Source of the DNA: an uncultured Lachnospiraceae bacterium
Lineage (GTDB): Bacteria > Bacillota > Clostridia > Lachnospirales > Lachnospiraceae
Direction of reading: 5' to 3'
DNA: 47,702 nt
Assembly: GCA_902797185.1 (NCBI GenBank)
Contig: CADBRV010000061.1
Span: 1-47,702, forward strand
In this document: positions 17,395 through 26,094 of the stretch, one piece after another
Numbering within the stretch: position 1 is the stretch's first letter
How the letters are laid out: each line of letters begins with the position of its first letter
Notes under the pieces: model-generated
What the model was told of the DNA's origin: nothing
The model's database searches: none
What the model saw: the letters and a program-made list of their open reading frames with translations, nothing else
Made by a program: the position numbers and the translations under genes

Positions 17395-18033
17395 TTATTC
17401 TTCGTTCTGCCTTCTCTGCTCAATGCTGTAAGAAAGCTGCATCAAGCTGTCCGAAAGGTGGACGTTTTCCACGATCACGTCTTCCGGAAGGTTCAGGTCC
17501 ATATTGGCAAAATTCCAAATCGCCTTGATCCCAAGGCTGACAACCTGCTCGCCGATTTCCGGTGCCTTTGATTTCGGCATCGTAAACGCGGCGATATCTA
17601 CATCATGGTTTAATACAAATTCATCCAATTCATCCATCATCCGGATCTGTACGCCACGGACGGACAAGCCCTTCAGGCTGGGGTTGATATCGAAAATGCC
17701 CGCAATGACAAAGCCTCTTTTTTCAAAATTCACATAATTGGCAAGCGCCTGTCCAAGATGGCCTGCCCCGATGATGATGATATGGTGCTTTTTATCCAGC
17801 CCCAGGATTTTACCGATTTCCTGGTGGAGGTACTCTACGTTATAGCCGTATCCCTGCTGCCCGAAGCCTCCGAAATTATTCAAATCCTGGCGGATCTGGG
17901 AAGCCGTTACGTTCATCATCTTGCTGAGCTCGTTGGATGAAATACGTTCGATCCCATTGTCCAGAAGGTCTGAAAGGTAACGGTAGTACCTTGGCATCCT
18001 TCGCACCACGACATTCGAAATGTTCCTGTTCAT
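17395..18033 (-). CDS. rex: Redox-sensing transcriptional repressor Rex
   Basis: The 212-residue product has the N-terminal winged helix (LPRYYRYL-type MPRYYRYLSDLLDNGIERIS, VTASQIRQDLNNFGGFG) and a Rossmann NAD-binding domain with IIIGAGHLGQAL (GAGHLG at 89-94). Rex binds DNA when NAD+ is high and releases it when NADH rises, controlling fermentative and anaerobic genes. The RBS AAGAGG sits unusually close to the ATG, but the family's N-terminus supports this start. I found no convincing TTGTGAAN4TTCACAA operator in the intergenic regions of this window. Confidence 0.96.
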   Translation of the reverse strand: MNRNISNVVVRRMPRYYRYLSDLLDNGIERISSNELSKMMNVTASQIRQDLNNFGGFGQQGYGYNVEYLHQEIGKILGLDKKHHIIIIGAGHLGQALANYVNFEKRGFVIAGIFDINPSLKGLSVRGVQIRMMDELDEFVLNHDVDIAAFTMPKSKAPEIGEQVVSLGIKAIWNFANMDLNLPEDVIVENVHLSDSLMQLSYSIEQRRQNEE

Positions 18034-18136
18034 TCCTCTTACCCGCTTTCTCTTTTTACCCGCGTCTGCAGCCTCTTATTTACGGGCACGCGGCATGCCC
18101 GCCTGTAAAAGAAGGGCGCGTTGGCACCTTTGTGCT

Positions 18137-19354
18137 TTATGCCTGTTCCAGGAGTGCCGTTAAACGCTCACGAATTGCCTTGATAAACTGCTCCGTGTTC
18201 AGCACGGTCACATCCTCCAGCTCTGTGATCAGTGCCAGGTCTTTCGTCATATGCCCGGATTCGATGGTCTCCAGGGTAGCTTTCTCCAAGGCGTCCGCAA
18301 AATTCTGCAGTGCCGGGATTTTGTCCAGCTCTCCCCTCTTACGCAGTGCGCCGGTCCATGCAAATATGGTAGCAACGGAATTGGTGGAAGTCTCTTCCCC
18401 CTTCAAGTATTTATAGTAATGGCGCTGTACCGTACCATGTGCAGCTTCATATTCGTAAATGCCTTCCGGTGATACCAGTACAGAAGTCATCATTGCCAGG
18501 GAACCGCATGCAGACGAAAGCATGTCGCTCATGACGTCTCCGTCATAGTTTTTACAAGCCCAGATGAAGCCGCCTTCTGACTTCATGACCCTGGCTACCG
18601 CGTCATCGATCAAGGTGTAGAAATAGGTGATGCCGGCTTTTTCAAACTGCTCTTTGAATTCGGTATCATAAATTTCCTGGAAGATATCCTTGAAAGTATG
18701 GTCGTATTTCTTGGAAATCGTATCCTTGGTCGCAAACCAAAGGTCCTTTTTCTGCTCCAGCGCGAAACGGAAGCTGCTGCGTGCGAAGGAACGGATGGAA
18801 GGGACCAGGTTGTACTGTCCCTGTACCACGCCCGGGCAGTCAAAATCAAAAATGGTCTGCCTGGTCACAGTGCCGTCTTCTGCGGTAAATACCAGCTCGG
18901 CCTTTCCCGGTCCCGGGATCTTCATTTCCGTATTCTTATATACGTCGCCATATGCGTGACGGGCGATGGTGATGGGTTTTTTCCAGTTCTTTACGCAAGG
19001 ATCAATGCCCTTTACATGGATCGGGGTACGGAAAACGGTGCCGTCCAGCATGGCACGGATGGTGCCGTTGGGGCTCTTCCACATTTCCTTAAGGCCGTAC
19101 TCTTCCACCCTTGCCGCATTCGGGGTAATGGTAGCGCATTTTACCGCAACGCCGTATTTTTTCGTGGCATTGGCAGAATCAATGGTGACCTGGTCATCGG
19201 TTTCATTACGGTGCTTAAGGCCCAGGTCATAATATTCTGTCTTTAAATCAATGAAAGGGCAGATCAGCTCGTCTTTAATGATTTTCCAAATAACCCTGGT
19301 CATTTCGTCCCCGTCCATCTCTACAAGAGGCGTGGACATCTGAATCTTTTCCAT
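18137..19354 (-). CDS. icd: NADP-dependent isocitrate dehydrogenase
   Basis: A 405-residue enzyme of the eukaryote-like type II NADP-IDH group rather than the E. coli type. SPNGTIR (94-100) binds isocitrate together with Arg109 and Arg132; [20 protein letters not shown] and [18 protein letters not shown] complete the signature. It makes 2-oxoglutarate and NADPH. It starts 19 bases after leuS with AAGGAG, so the two are probably cotranscribed. The rex gene follows downstream after about 100 bases. Confidence 0.96.
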   Translation of the reverse strand: MEKIQMSTPLVEMDGDEMTRVIWKIIKDELICPFIDLKTEYYDLGLKHRNETDDQVTIDSANATKKYGVAVKCATITPNAARVEEYGLKEMWKSPNGTIRAMLDGTVFRTPIHVKGIDPCVKNWKKPITIARHAYGDVYKNTEMKIPGPGKAELVFTAEDGTVTRQTIFDFDCPGVVQGQYNLVPSIRSFARSSFRFALEQKKDLWFATKDTISKKYDHTFKDIFQEIYDTEFKEQFEKAGITYFYTLIDDAVARVMKSEGGFIWACKNYDGDVMSDMLSSACGSLAMMTSVLVSPEGIYEYEAAHGTVQRHYYKYLKGEETSTNSVATIFAWTGALRKRGELDKIPALQNFADALEKATLETIESGHMTKDLALITELEDVTVLNTEQFIKAIRERLTALLEQA

Positions 19355-19373
19355 AATATCTCCTTGCTGTCTA

Positions 19374-21788
19374 TTATTTTACTACCAGGTTGACAATTTT
19401 ACCCGGGACGTAAATCTCTTTTACGATGGTCTTTCCATCCAGTTTGCTGCTTACGGCTTCTTTTGCCTTGGAGAGCACTTCTTCTTTGGAAGCATCCTTC
19501 GGCATTTCGATGACTGCCCTTGCCTTGCCGTTCAGCTGTACCGGGATCTGTACTTCGTCATCTTCCAGGTACTGCGGGTCATACTCCGGCCAGGTGCTCT
19601 CAAATACAGAGCCCTCGTTGCCAAGCTCCTGCCACATTTCCTCTGCAATATGGGGCGCAAAAGGTGCAAGAAGCTGGGTATAGACGCTCAAAGTCTTCTT
19701 GTCCACACCGCCGTCCTTTGCCAAATTACACATAGCGTTGTTGTATTCCATGAACTTGGAAATAGCGGTATTCAGGCTGAAGGTCTCGATACGGTCCGTA
19801 ATATCCTTGATGAGCTTGTTACGCAGCTGCAGGAGCTTCCTTGTCTCCGGGACATCCCTGTCCTTCTGCTCCTGGACCAGCCTCCAGAACTTGGTGAGGA
19901 AACGGTAAACGCCTTCAATCCCGCGGTCATCCCATTCGGCATCCAGTTCAGGCGGCCCGACGAAAAGCTCATAAACCCTGAGGGAATCACAGCCATAGTC
20001 TTCTACCAGGTCATCCGGGGATATGACATTGCCCTTGGACTTGCTCATCTTGATGCCGTTCTTGCCGGTGATCATTCCCTGGTTAAACAGCCTCTTAAAG
20101 GGCTCGTCAAAATCAATGGCCCCGATGTCATGCAGGAATTTGGTATAGAACCTGGAATAAAGCAGGTGCAGCACGGCATGCTCTACCCCGCCTACATACA
20201 TGTCTACCGGCAGGTATTTGTCCGCTTTTTCCTTGGAAACCAGTTCCTTGTCATTCTTGTTGTCTACGTATCGGAGGAAATACCAGGAAGAGCCAGCCCA
20301 CTGAGGCATGGTATTGGTTTCCCTCTTTGCCGGCCCGCCGCAGCATGGGCAGGTGGTATTGACCCAGGAATCAATGGCAGCCAGAGGGGATTCCCCCGTG
20401 CCGGTGGGTTCATAGGATTCTACTTCCGGAAGGAGTACCGGCAGCTGGTCTTCCGGTACCGGTACGGCGCCGCATTTCGGGCAGTGGATAATAGGGATTG
20501 GCTCGCCCCAGTAACGCTGGCGGGAGAACACCCAGTCCCTGAGCTTGTAATTGGTAGTCTTGCGGCCAAAGCCCTTCTTTTCAATCATTTCCGGGGCTTC
20601 TTTTTTCAGCTTGGAAGATTCCAGGCCGTTCCATTCTCCGGAATTGATCATAGTGCCGCTGGCCTGGGTATAAGCTTCCTGCATATCCGGGATTTCCTTA
20701 CCGTCTTTTGCGATAACCTGGATGATCGGCAGGCCGAATTTCTTCGCGAACTCAAAGTCCCTGTCATCATGGGCAGGCACGCACATTACGGCGCCGGTAC
20801 CATAGTCTGCCAATACATAGTCAGCCAGATAAATCGGCACTTTCTTGCCATTCATCGGGTTGATGGCATAAGAGCCGGTGAAGACGCCGGTCTTTTCGTG
20901 GTCCTGCATCCTGTCGATATTGGATTTTAAAGAAGTTTCATAGATATATTTTTCTACGGCTTCTTTCTGTCCCTCTGTCGCAAGGTCCTTTGCCATGGGG
21001 TTTTCCGGCGCCATGACCATGAAGGTGCAGCCATAGAGGGTATCCGGACGGGTGGTATAAACCGTGATCTTCTCATCCCTGCCGTCAACCTGGAAATCTA
21101 CTTCCGCGCCGTAACTGCGGCCGATCCAGTCGGTCTGCATCTTTTTAACCTTTTCCGGCCATTCCAGGTCTTTGAGGCCGTCCAGCAGGCGGTCTGCGTA
21201 TGCCGTAATTTTCAGCATCCACTGGCGCAGGTTCTTTTTGGTAACCGGTGATCCGCAGCGCTCGCACCTGCCGTTTACGACTTCCTCGTTGGCAAGCCCG
21301 GTCTTGCAGGAGGGGCACCAGTTAATCGGCATCTTCTTCTCATATGCCAGGCCATGCTTGAACATCTGGACGAAGATCCACTGGGTCCATTTATAGAATT
21401 TCGGGTCCGTGGTATTTACTTCCATGTCCCAGTCATAAATGGCAGCGATCTGCTTGATCTGCCTTTTGATATTCCGGATGTTGTCGTTGGTGGAAATTTC
21501 CGGATGGACATGGTGCTTGATGGCATAATTTTCTGCAGGAAGCCCGAATGCGTCCCATCCCATGGGGTGGATGACGTAATAGCCATGCATTAATTTATAA
21601 CGGCTCCATACATCAGAAATGACATAGCCTCTCCAATGGCCTACATGCAGCCCGTTTCCGGAGGGATATGGGAACATATCCAGGCAGTAATATTTTTCCT
21701 TTTTCCCATCATTTACATTAATGGGGTGCTCTTCCCAGGTTTTCCTCCATTTTTCTTCGATTTCCCTATGGTTATATGGGACAGTCAT
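19374..21788 (-). CDS. leuS: Leucyl-tRNA synthetase
   Basis: An 804-residue class I synthetase. The HIGH-type motif is in [16 protein letters not shown], the KMSKS motif in [15 protein letters not shown], and an editing (CP1) domain and zinc-site cysteines (CPSCKTG, CERCG, CPKCG, CPCCGG) lie between. The start at 21788 has GGAGG at seven bases. The promoter is at 21925-21953, leaving a leader of about 130 bases. That leader has no T-box features, but contains a hairpin with a T-tract and a short overlapping ORF. Confidence 0.98.
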   Translation of the reverse strand: MTVPYNHREIEEKWRKTWEEHPINVNDGKKEKYYCLDMFPYPSGNGLHVGHWRGYVISDVWSRYKLMHGYYVIHPMGWDAFGLPAENYAIKHHVHPEISTNDNIRNIKRQIKQIAAIYDWDMEVNTTDPKFYKWTQWIFVQMFKHGLAYEKKMPINWCPSCKTGLANEEVVNGRCERCGSPVTKKNLRQWMLKITAYADRLLDGLKDLEWPEKVKKMQTDWIGRSYGAEVDFQVDGRDEKITVYTTRPDTLYGCTFMVMAPENPMAKDLATEGQKEAVEKYIYETSLKSNIDRMQDHEKTGVFTGSYAINPMNGKKVPIYLADYVLADYGTGAVMCVPAHDDRDFEFAKKFGLPIIQVIAKDGKEIPDMQEAYTQASGTMINSGEWNGLESSKLKKEAPEMIEKKGFGRKTTNYKLRDWVFSRQRYWGEPIPIIHCPKCGAVPVPEDQLPVLLPEVESYEPTGTGESPLAAIDSWVNTTCPCCGGPAKRETNTMPQWAGSSWYFLRYVDNKNDKELVSKEKADKYLPVDMYVGGVEHAVLHLLYSRFYTKFLHDIGAIDFDEPFKRLFNQGMITGKNGIKMSKSKGNVISPDDLVEDYGCDSLRVYELFVGPPELDAEWDDRGIEGVYRFLTKFWRLVQEQKDRDVPETRKLLQLRNKLIKDITDRIETFSLNTAISKFMEYNNAMCNLAKDGGVDKKTLSVYTQLLAPFAPHIAEEMWQELGNEGSVFESTWPEYDPQYLEDDEVQIPVQLNGKARAVIEMPKDASKEEVLSKAKEAVSSKLDGKTIVKEIYVPGKIVNLVVK

Positions 21789-21915
21789 ACCAGTTCCTCC
21801 ATTCCATGACCGGACCTTTTTCCTGCAACGCAAAAACATGCCTGCCGAATAACGGCAGGAAGTCCCGGAATTTTTCTTCAAAATGCGCAAAATGCACAAT
21901 ATGGGTTTTTCTCAT
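21772..21915 (-). CDS. Possible leader ORF overlapping the leuS start (47 aa)
   Basis: A 47-codon frame starts at an ATG only about three bases after the predicted leuS transcription start and ends 17 bases inside leuS. It reads MRKTHIVHFAHFEEKFRDFL and continues to NWYDCPI. It has no Shine-Dalgarno, so would need leaderless initiation. The frame contains the hairpin at 21841-21859. It matches no family I know and may be chance. Confidence 0.15.
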   Translation of the reverse strand: MRKTHIVHFAHFEEKFRDFLPLFGRHVFALQEKGPVMEWRNWYDCPI

Positions 21916-21924
21916 ATAGAAAAA

Positions 21925-21953
21925 AGTTTACTCATAATACCGGAGATTGTCAA
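21925..21953 (-). promoter_or_regulatory. Promoter of leuS-icd
   Basis: On the minus strand a perfect TTGACA (21953-21948), 17 bases and TAAACT (21930-21925) lie 137 bases before the leuS ATG. Confidence 0.75.
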
Positions 21954-22074
21954 GACTATAGCGAGCCTGGCTATGGGTCCTGGCCAGCGGTTTTTCATAA
22001 AAAGTGCTGCCTTACGCCCTGCCCTTCTGCCATCAAAATAAAAAAATCCAGCGCAGTACCATTGCATAGAAACA

Positions 22075-22100
22075 GCCAGCAGGATATCCTTCCTGCTGGC
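22075..22100. terminator. Hairpin after the EF-G-like gene
   Basis: A perfect ten-base stem GCCAGCAGGA (22075-22084) / TCCTGCTGGC (22091-22100) lies about 30 bases past the stop. The immediate T-tail on the minus strand is short, with a stronger T-tract about 30 bases further, so termination efficiency is uncertain. Confidence 0.55.
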
Positions 22101-22130
22101 CGTCTTGTTTCCTTTCTTTCCGGAAAAAAA

Positions 22131-24209
22131 TTATGAATTTTCAGCTGCCCTTGCCGCTACTTCTTTTTCCTGCACATCCCTGGGTGCCTGTTCATAACGG
22201 GCAAACGTATAAGAGAACGTGCCGGTGCCTCCGGTCATGGCACGGAGGTCCAAAGTATAATCGAAGATTTCTGACATAGGCACTTCCGCGGTGATCTCGC
22301 TCCTGCCGTCATCGGTAGGAGCCATCCCCAGCACCCTGCCACGGCGTTTGTTCAAATCACCCATGATGTCGCCGGTATACTTGTCTTCTACAATGACATG
22401 CAGCTCTTCGATCGGCTCCAGGAGGACAGGGTCTGCTTTCATAAACCCGTCTTTGAATGCCTGGATGGAAGCAACCTTGAATGCCATTTCCGAAGAATCG
22501 ACAGGATGGTAGGATCCATCATAAAGGATGGCTTTTACGCCTACGACAGGATATCCTGCCAAAGGCCCTGCGGTAACGCATTCCTGGATTCCCTTTTCCA
22601 CTGCCGGGAAGTAGTTCTTCGGGACGCTGCCCCCGACTACCCTCTGCTCAAATACATAAGGCTGGTCCAGGTTGCCGGAGGGTTCGAAAATCATTTTTAC
22701 ATGCCCGTACTGGCCATGGCCGCCGGACTGCTTTTTGTATTTGGATTCCACGTCCGCTGTTTTCAAGATCGTTTCCTTATAAGCTACCTTTGGTTTGGAA
22801 AGGACGATCTGGGTCTTGTATTTATCCTTCAGTTTGCTGACTACGGTATCCAGATGGATATCGCCAATGCCATAAAGCAGGGACTGGTGGTTTTCCACGT
22901 CATTTACGACCTTTACGGTAAGGTCTTCCTGCATGACCTTCTGCAGCGCCTGGGAAACCTTGTCCTCATCGCCCTTCTTTGCAGCGTCGAATTTGACATA
23001 GTAATAGGGCTTTGTGATGTCTGCCTTGCCATATACGATTGGGGAAGACTTTGTGGCAAGGGAATCCCCGGTGGCGGTATCCGGCAGCTTTGCCAGGGCG
23101 GCAATATCACCTGCATGGAGCTCCTGCACTTCTTCCGTACGGCTTCCGGTCATGATATAGATCTTCCCGCACTTAAACTCTTCTTCGGTACGGGTATTAT
23201 AAATAAGGTCATCGGTCTTTAATACGCCGGAATTCAGCTTGATCAGAGAATAGCGGCCGATAAAGGGGTCCACGATGGTCTTAAATACATAAGCGCTCTT
23301 AGGCAGGGAGAAGTCATAATCGGCCTGGAACACTTCGTTCTGTTTGACGTTCAGCCCTGCGCAGGTGCGGGTATCCGGGCTGGGGAAATATTTAACGATA
23401 TCATCCAGCAGCGTGTACGGTCCCTGGCACAGGGTAGAAGACCCCATCGTAACCGGGGTAATGGTCCCGTCCACCACGTTGACCTTCAGCGCGCTCCGGA
23501 TTTCGTTTTCAGAGAAAGTATCTCCATTGAAATAACGGTCCATGAACTCGTCACTGGTCTCTGCTACTGCCTCCATCAAAGCTTCCCTGTCGCTTTCCAG
23601 GTTTTCCATGGAGTAATCCGGGATCGGGCATTCTTCCACTTCCCCGTTCTCTTTCCAGCGGTTCCCAGTCATGCTGACCACGTTCACATAGCCAACGAAC
23701 TTCTGGTTTTCACGGATGGGGAGATGGAAAGGCGCCACCCTGTTTCCATAAAGTTCTTTTAAATCTTCTACTACCTGCCGGAAGGATACGTCGTCCATAT
23801 CCATATCCGATACATAAAAAATCCTGGGCAGGTTGTATTTCTCGCAGAGGTCAAAAGCCTTTTTCGTGCCGGCTTCCACCCCGTTCTTGCCGGATACGAC
23901 AATAACGGCCGCGTCAGCCGCGCTGACAGCCTCGTCCACTTCCCCTACAAATCCCGGATATCCAGGCGCGTCCAGCAGGTTGATCTTCATCCCCTGCCAT
24001 TCCAGGGGGACGATGGAAGTATTGATGGAAAATGTCCTCTTTACTTCTTCCGGGTCAAAATCGCTGATGGTATTGCCATCCGCAATCGTGCCCATCCGTG
24101 TAGTAAGCCCGGCCAGGTATGCCATGGCTTCCACCAGGGTTGTCTTGCCGCAGCTGCCATTTCCCAGCACAGCTACGTTACGGATTTTGTCGGTTGTGTA
24201 AACATTCAT
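22131..24209 (-). CDS. EF-G-like translational GTPase paralogue
   Basis: A 692-residue protein with the EF-G domain order. G1 is GNGSCGKT (16-23), G3 is DAPGY (80-84), and domains II-V include GGHGQYGHVKM-type and C-terminal EF-G elongation folds (RRGRVLGM). It belongs to the EF-G-like/EF-G2 group rather than canonical FusA, which should lie near rpsL/rpsG/tuf. At the G4 position, after LPRIFYV, there is SDMD (134-137) instead of NKxD, so guanine recognition must differ or be weak. Its cellular role is not established. Repeat copy D lies in its apparent 5' leader. Confidence 0.9.
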   Translation of the reverse strand: MNVYTTDKIRNVAVLGNGSCGKTTLVEAMAYLAGLTTRMGTIADGNTISDFDPEEVKRTFSINTSIVPLEWQGMKINLLDAPGYPGFVGEVDEAVSAADAAVIVVSGKNGVEAGTKKAFDLCEKYNLPRIFYVSDMDMDDVSFRQVVEDLKELYGNRVAPFHLPIRENQKFVGYVNVVSMTGNRWKENGEVEECPIPDYSMENLESDREALMEAVAETSDEFMDRYFNGDTFSENEIRSALKVNVVDGTITPVTMGSSTLCQGPYTLLDDIVKYFPSPDTRTCAGLNVKQNEVFQADYDFSLPKSAYVFKTIVDPFIGRYSLIKLNSGVLKTDDLIYNTRTEEEFKCGKIYIMTGSRTEEVQELHAGDIAALAKLPDTATGDSLATKSSPIVYGKADITKPYYYVKFDAAKKGDEDKVSQALQKVMQEDLTVKVVNDVENHQSLLYGIGDIHLDTVVSKLKDKYKTQIVLSKPKVAYKETILKTADVESKYKKQSGGHGQYGHVKMIFEPSGNLDQPYVFEQRVVGGSVPKNYFPAVEKGIQECVTAGPLAGYPVVGVKAILYDGSYHPVDSSEMAFKVASIQAFKDGFMKADPVLLEPIEELHVIVEDKYTGDIMGDLNKRRGRVLGMAPTDDGRSEITAEVPMSEIFDYTLDLRAMTGGTGTFSYTFARYEQAPRDVQEKEVAARAAENS

Positions 24210-24297
24210 ATACCTTCACCCTTTCTTTCCCGCACACAAATGGAACGTGGCGATATTAATATTTTATTAAAAACTGTCCTTCTCTTTCCGTTTTTAT

Positions 24298-24466
24298 ATC
24301 GTAAGGAGGGACCCGCTTTAGCGGGAGGATCCCTTGCGATGCACTAGCCGCATCGTCCTATGTCATCCCCCCTTCGGGTGGTGACGCAGGCCACGCCGCC
24401 GCACGAAGTGCGGTCTATAATGGCGTGGCTCTCCATATGTACGATTTGGAATGCGGCGTCTGTCCC
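24298..24466 (-). repeat. Dispersed repeat, copy D (P then H, sense to EF-G-like gene)
   Basis: On the minus strand module P comes first: a GACAGACGCCGC end at about 24453-24464, then GGAGAGCCACGCC with ATT where other copies have ATG. The outer stem GCCACGCC/GGCGTGGC is perfect, with an A-T pair replacing the G-C of copies E and F, and so is the inner CCGCAC-TTC-GTGCGG. The end GCCGCATCGTCC lies at 24347-24358. Module H (24298-24340) follows with CCCGC/GCGGG at its core and ATCG(T/C)AAGG outer arms. Confidence 0.8.
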
Positions 24467-24483
24467 GTACTACTGACATGGCT

Positions 24484-24512
24484 ATTTTACTAAATAATCT
24501 GATAAGACTCAA
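24484..24512 (-). promoter_or_regulatory. Predicted promoter of the EF-G-like gene
   Basis: On the minus strand TTGAGT (24512-24507), 17 bases and TAAAAT (24489-24484). The resulting leader of about 265 bases would contain all of repeat copy D. Confidence 0.5.
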
Positions 24513-24688
24513 GAATATTTTGTCAAATTAAACAAATCTGACAATGTTGAATGAAATTTTACGCGTCAAACTGCGAAAGCAGGGCTTTTGAGAATTGAAA
24601 AAAGGTATGAACCGGATACCAGGGGGCAATTTTGAAGGGAAAGTTTTTTCCTTTTTCCATCTGAATAAAGTATACTTGTAATATCATG

Positions 24689-24803
24689 CTGCATCGCCCG
24701 CTGTCTCGCCTGGCAAGGCAGTGACATAGGCCGCGCCTTCGCGCGAATCACGGCCTTTTATGGCGCGGCCCTCCTTAAGGGCGTTTTGTAATGCGGCGTT
24801 TGT
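24689..24803 (-). repeat. Dispersed repeat, copy E (module P only)
   Basis: On the minus strand AAGGAGGGCCGCGCC is followed by ATA instead of ATG. The outer stem GGCCGCGCC/GGCGCGGCC is perfect over nine pairs. The end sequences read CGCCC and GGGCG where copies C and I have CGTCC and GGACG, a paired change. The inner hairpins are weak here. It lies between the tyrA start and the AT-rich part of the gap, antisense to tyrA. Confidence 0.75.
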
Positions 24804-24833
24804 ACTTATCTATTTAATCCTTTCGGAGGAACC

Positions 24834-25940
24834 ATGACTGTTAAAAAAGTAGGGATCATCGGCCTGGGGCTTATCGGCGGCTCCCTTGCCATGACCATGA
24901 AAAGAAAAAAGCCGCAGGTCCAGGTACTAGCCTGCGATACGAAAGAAGAAACCCGCCATCTTGCGCTGGAAAAGAAAGCCGCGGACAAAGTTTTTTCAGG
25001 CATCACACCGGAATTTGCATCCTGCAGCCTCATCTTCCTATGCGCGCCTGTAGATGTAAATAAGGCACTGTTAAAATCCCTGGTGCCTTTTACAAAAGAA
25101 AATGGAAGCCTTATTTTATCAGATGTCAGCAGTATGAAAGGGCAGATCCAGGAAGAAGCAAAAGCCCTTGGCGTCGAGGACCGGTTTATCGGAGGCCACC
25201 CTATGGCCGGTACCGAGAATACCGGATTTGCCCATGCGGATGCCTACCTGTTTGAAAATGTCTATTTCCTGATGACCCCCGGAGAAAAGGTACCGGATGG
25301 CCCGATCGAGGAATACAAGGCTTTCATTAAGGACCTGGACATGATCCCGATCCGGCTTACCACGAAGGAGCATGATTTTGCCACGGCCTGCGTAAGCCAT
25401 GTGCCCCATATCATCTCCGCTGCATTGGTAAACCTGGTACGGGAAAATGATACAGAGCGCCAGACTTTAAAGACCATTGCCGCCGGAGGATTCAAGGATA
25501 TCACCCGCATTTCCTCTTCCTCGCCGGACATGTGGACGGAAATTACGGAAGGGAACAAAGCCCAGATCCTTCCTGTCATTGACCAGTATATTGCCTCCCT
25601 CCAGGAAGTGCGCAGCGAAATCGCCAAGGAGGAAGAAGGAAAAATCCGCAGCTTTTTTGCGGATGCCAAAGAATACCGGGATTCCATCAATCAGAAGAAG
25701 GGCAACGCTTACAGGGAGAGCTTTGTGCTTTACTGCGACCTGATCGACGAGGCCGGCGAGATCGCCACCATCGCCACCAGGCTTGCCACCCACCGTATCA
25801 GCATCCGCAACATCGGCATCATCCATAACCGGGAATTCCAGGACGGCGTCCTTTCCATCGAGTTTTACGATGCCAAAGCCCTGGCTGATGCGACAGGGCT
25901 CCTTCGGAAATTCCGGTACCATATTTATGAGCCCAAATAA
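24834..25940 (+). CDS. tyrA: Prephenate dehydrogenase with C-terminal ACT domain
   Basis: The 368-residue protein has an NAD(P)-binding GLGLIGGSLA (about 10-19), the GGHPMAGTENTGF catalytic block and SHVPHIISAAL, then an ACT domain from about residue 295 (EIATIATRLATHRISIRNIG) that usually mediates feedback by tyrosine. It converts prephenate to 4-hydroxyphenylpyruvate. The RBS CGGAGGA precedes the ATG. It is followed by repeat copy F and aroA on the same strand, probably one unit for aromatic synthesis. Confidence 0.96.
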   Translation: MTVKKVGIIGLGLIGGSLAMTMKRKKPQVQVLACDTKEETRHLALEKKAADKVFSGITPEFASCSLIFLCAPVDVNKALLKSLVPFTKENGSLILSDVSSMKGQIQEEAKALGVEDRFIGGHPMAGTENTGFAHADAYLFENVYFLMTPGEKVPDGPIEEYKAFIKDLDMIPIRLTTKEHDFATACVSHVPHIISAALVNLVRENDTERQTLKTIAAGGFKDITRISSSSPDMWTEITEGNKAQILPVIDQYIASLQEVRSEIAKEEEGKIRSFFADAKEYRDSINQKKGNAYRESFVLYCDLIDEAGEIATIATRLATHRISIRNIGIIHNREFQDGVLSIEFYDAKALADATGLLRKFRYHIYEPK

Positions 25941-25951
25941 ATAGCTGGTCC

Positions 25952-26073
25952 ATCGCAAGGAATCACCCGCGAAAGCGGGCCCCTCCTTATGATAAAAACG
26001 GGAAATCCGCGCCAGGAAAGATCACGCTTCGCGTGAGGGCGCGGCCTGCGTCACCGCCTTGCCAGGCGATGAC
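25952..26073 (+). repeat. Dispersed repeat, copy F (H then P, order reversed)
   Basis: Module H (25952-25993) has CCCGC-GAAA-GCGGG within ATCGCAAGG/CCTTATGAT arms and the trailing ATAAAAACGG also seen in copy D. Module P follows at 26007-26073, with AGG in place of the ATG. Its stems CCGCGCC/GGCGCGG and CACGC-TTC-GCGTG are perfect. In copies C and D the order is P then H. The copy lies between tyrA and aroA in sense orientation, ending 21 bases before the aroA start. Confidence 0.8.
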
Positions 26074-26094
26074 AATAAATAGAAAGGAATCGTT

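Larger units (their letters stand above)
21789..22130. other. Intergenic region between EF-G-like gene and leuS
   Basis: These 342 bases hold the leuS promoter, the leuS leader hairpin CCTGCCG/CGGCAGG (21841-21859, followed on the minus strand by a T-run) and the hairpin after the EF-G-like gene. I see no gene in 21960-22070; a T-tract lies at about 22040. Confidence 0.6.
24210..24833. other. Long divergent intergenic region with repeat copies D and E
   Basis: These 624 bases separate the EF-G-like gene (minus) and tyrA (plus). They contain repeat D (24298-24466), a minus-strand promoter (24484-24512) and repeat E (24689-24803). The part 24513-24688 is AT-rich with no gene. TATACT at 24671-24676 is a possible -10 for tyrA, but no good -35 is seen. 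A 61-codon frame over repeat E has no gene-like features. Confidence 0.6.

Noticed and set aside
21789-21925. T-box riboswitch for leuS
   Set aside because: The leader is too short and no T-box GGTGG-type core or specifier stem is visible.
24566-24751. 61-codon minus-strand frame over repeat copy E
   Set aside because: It is in a different frame from the repeat's micro-ORF, with no RBS and no conserved sequence.
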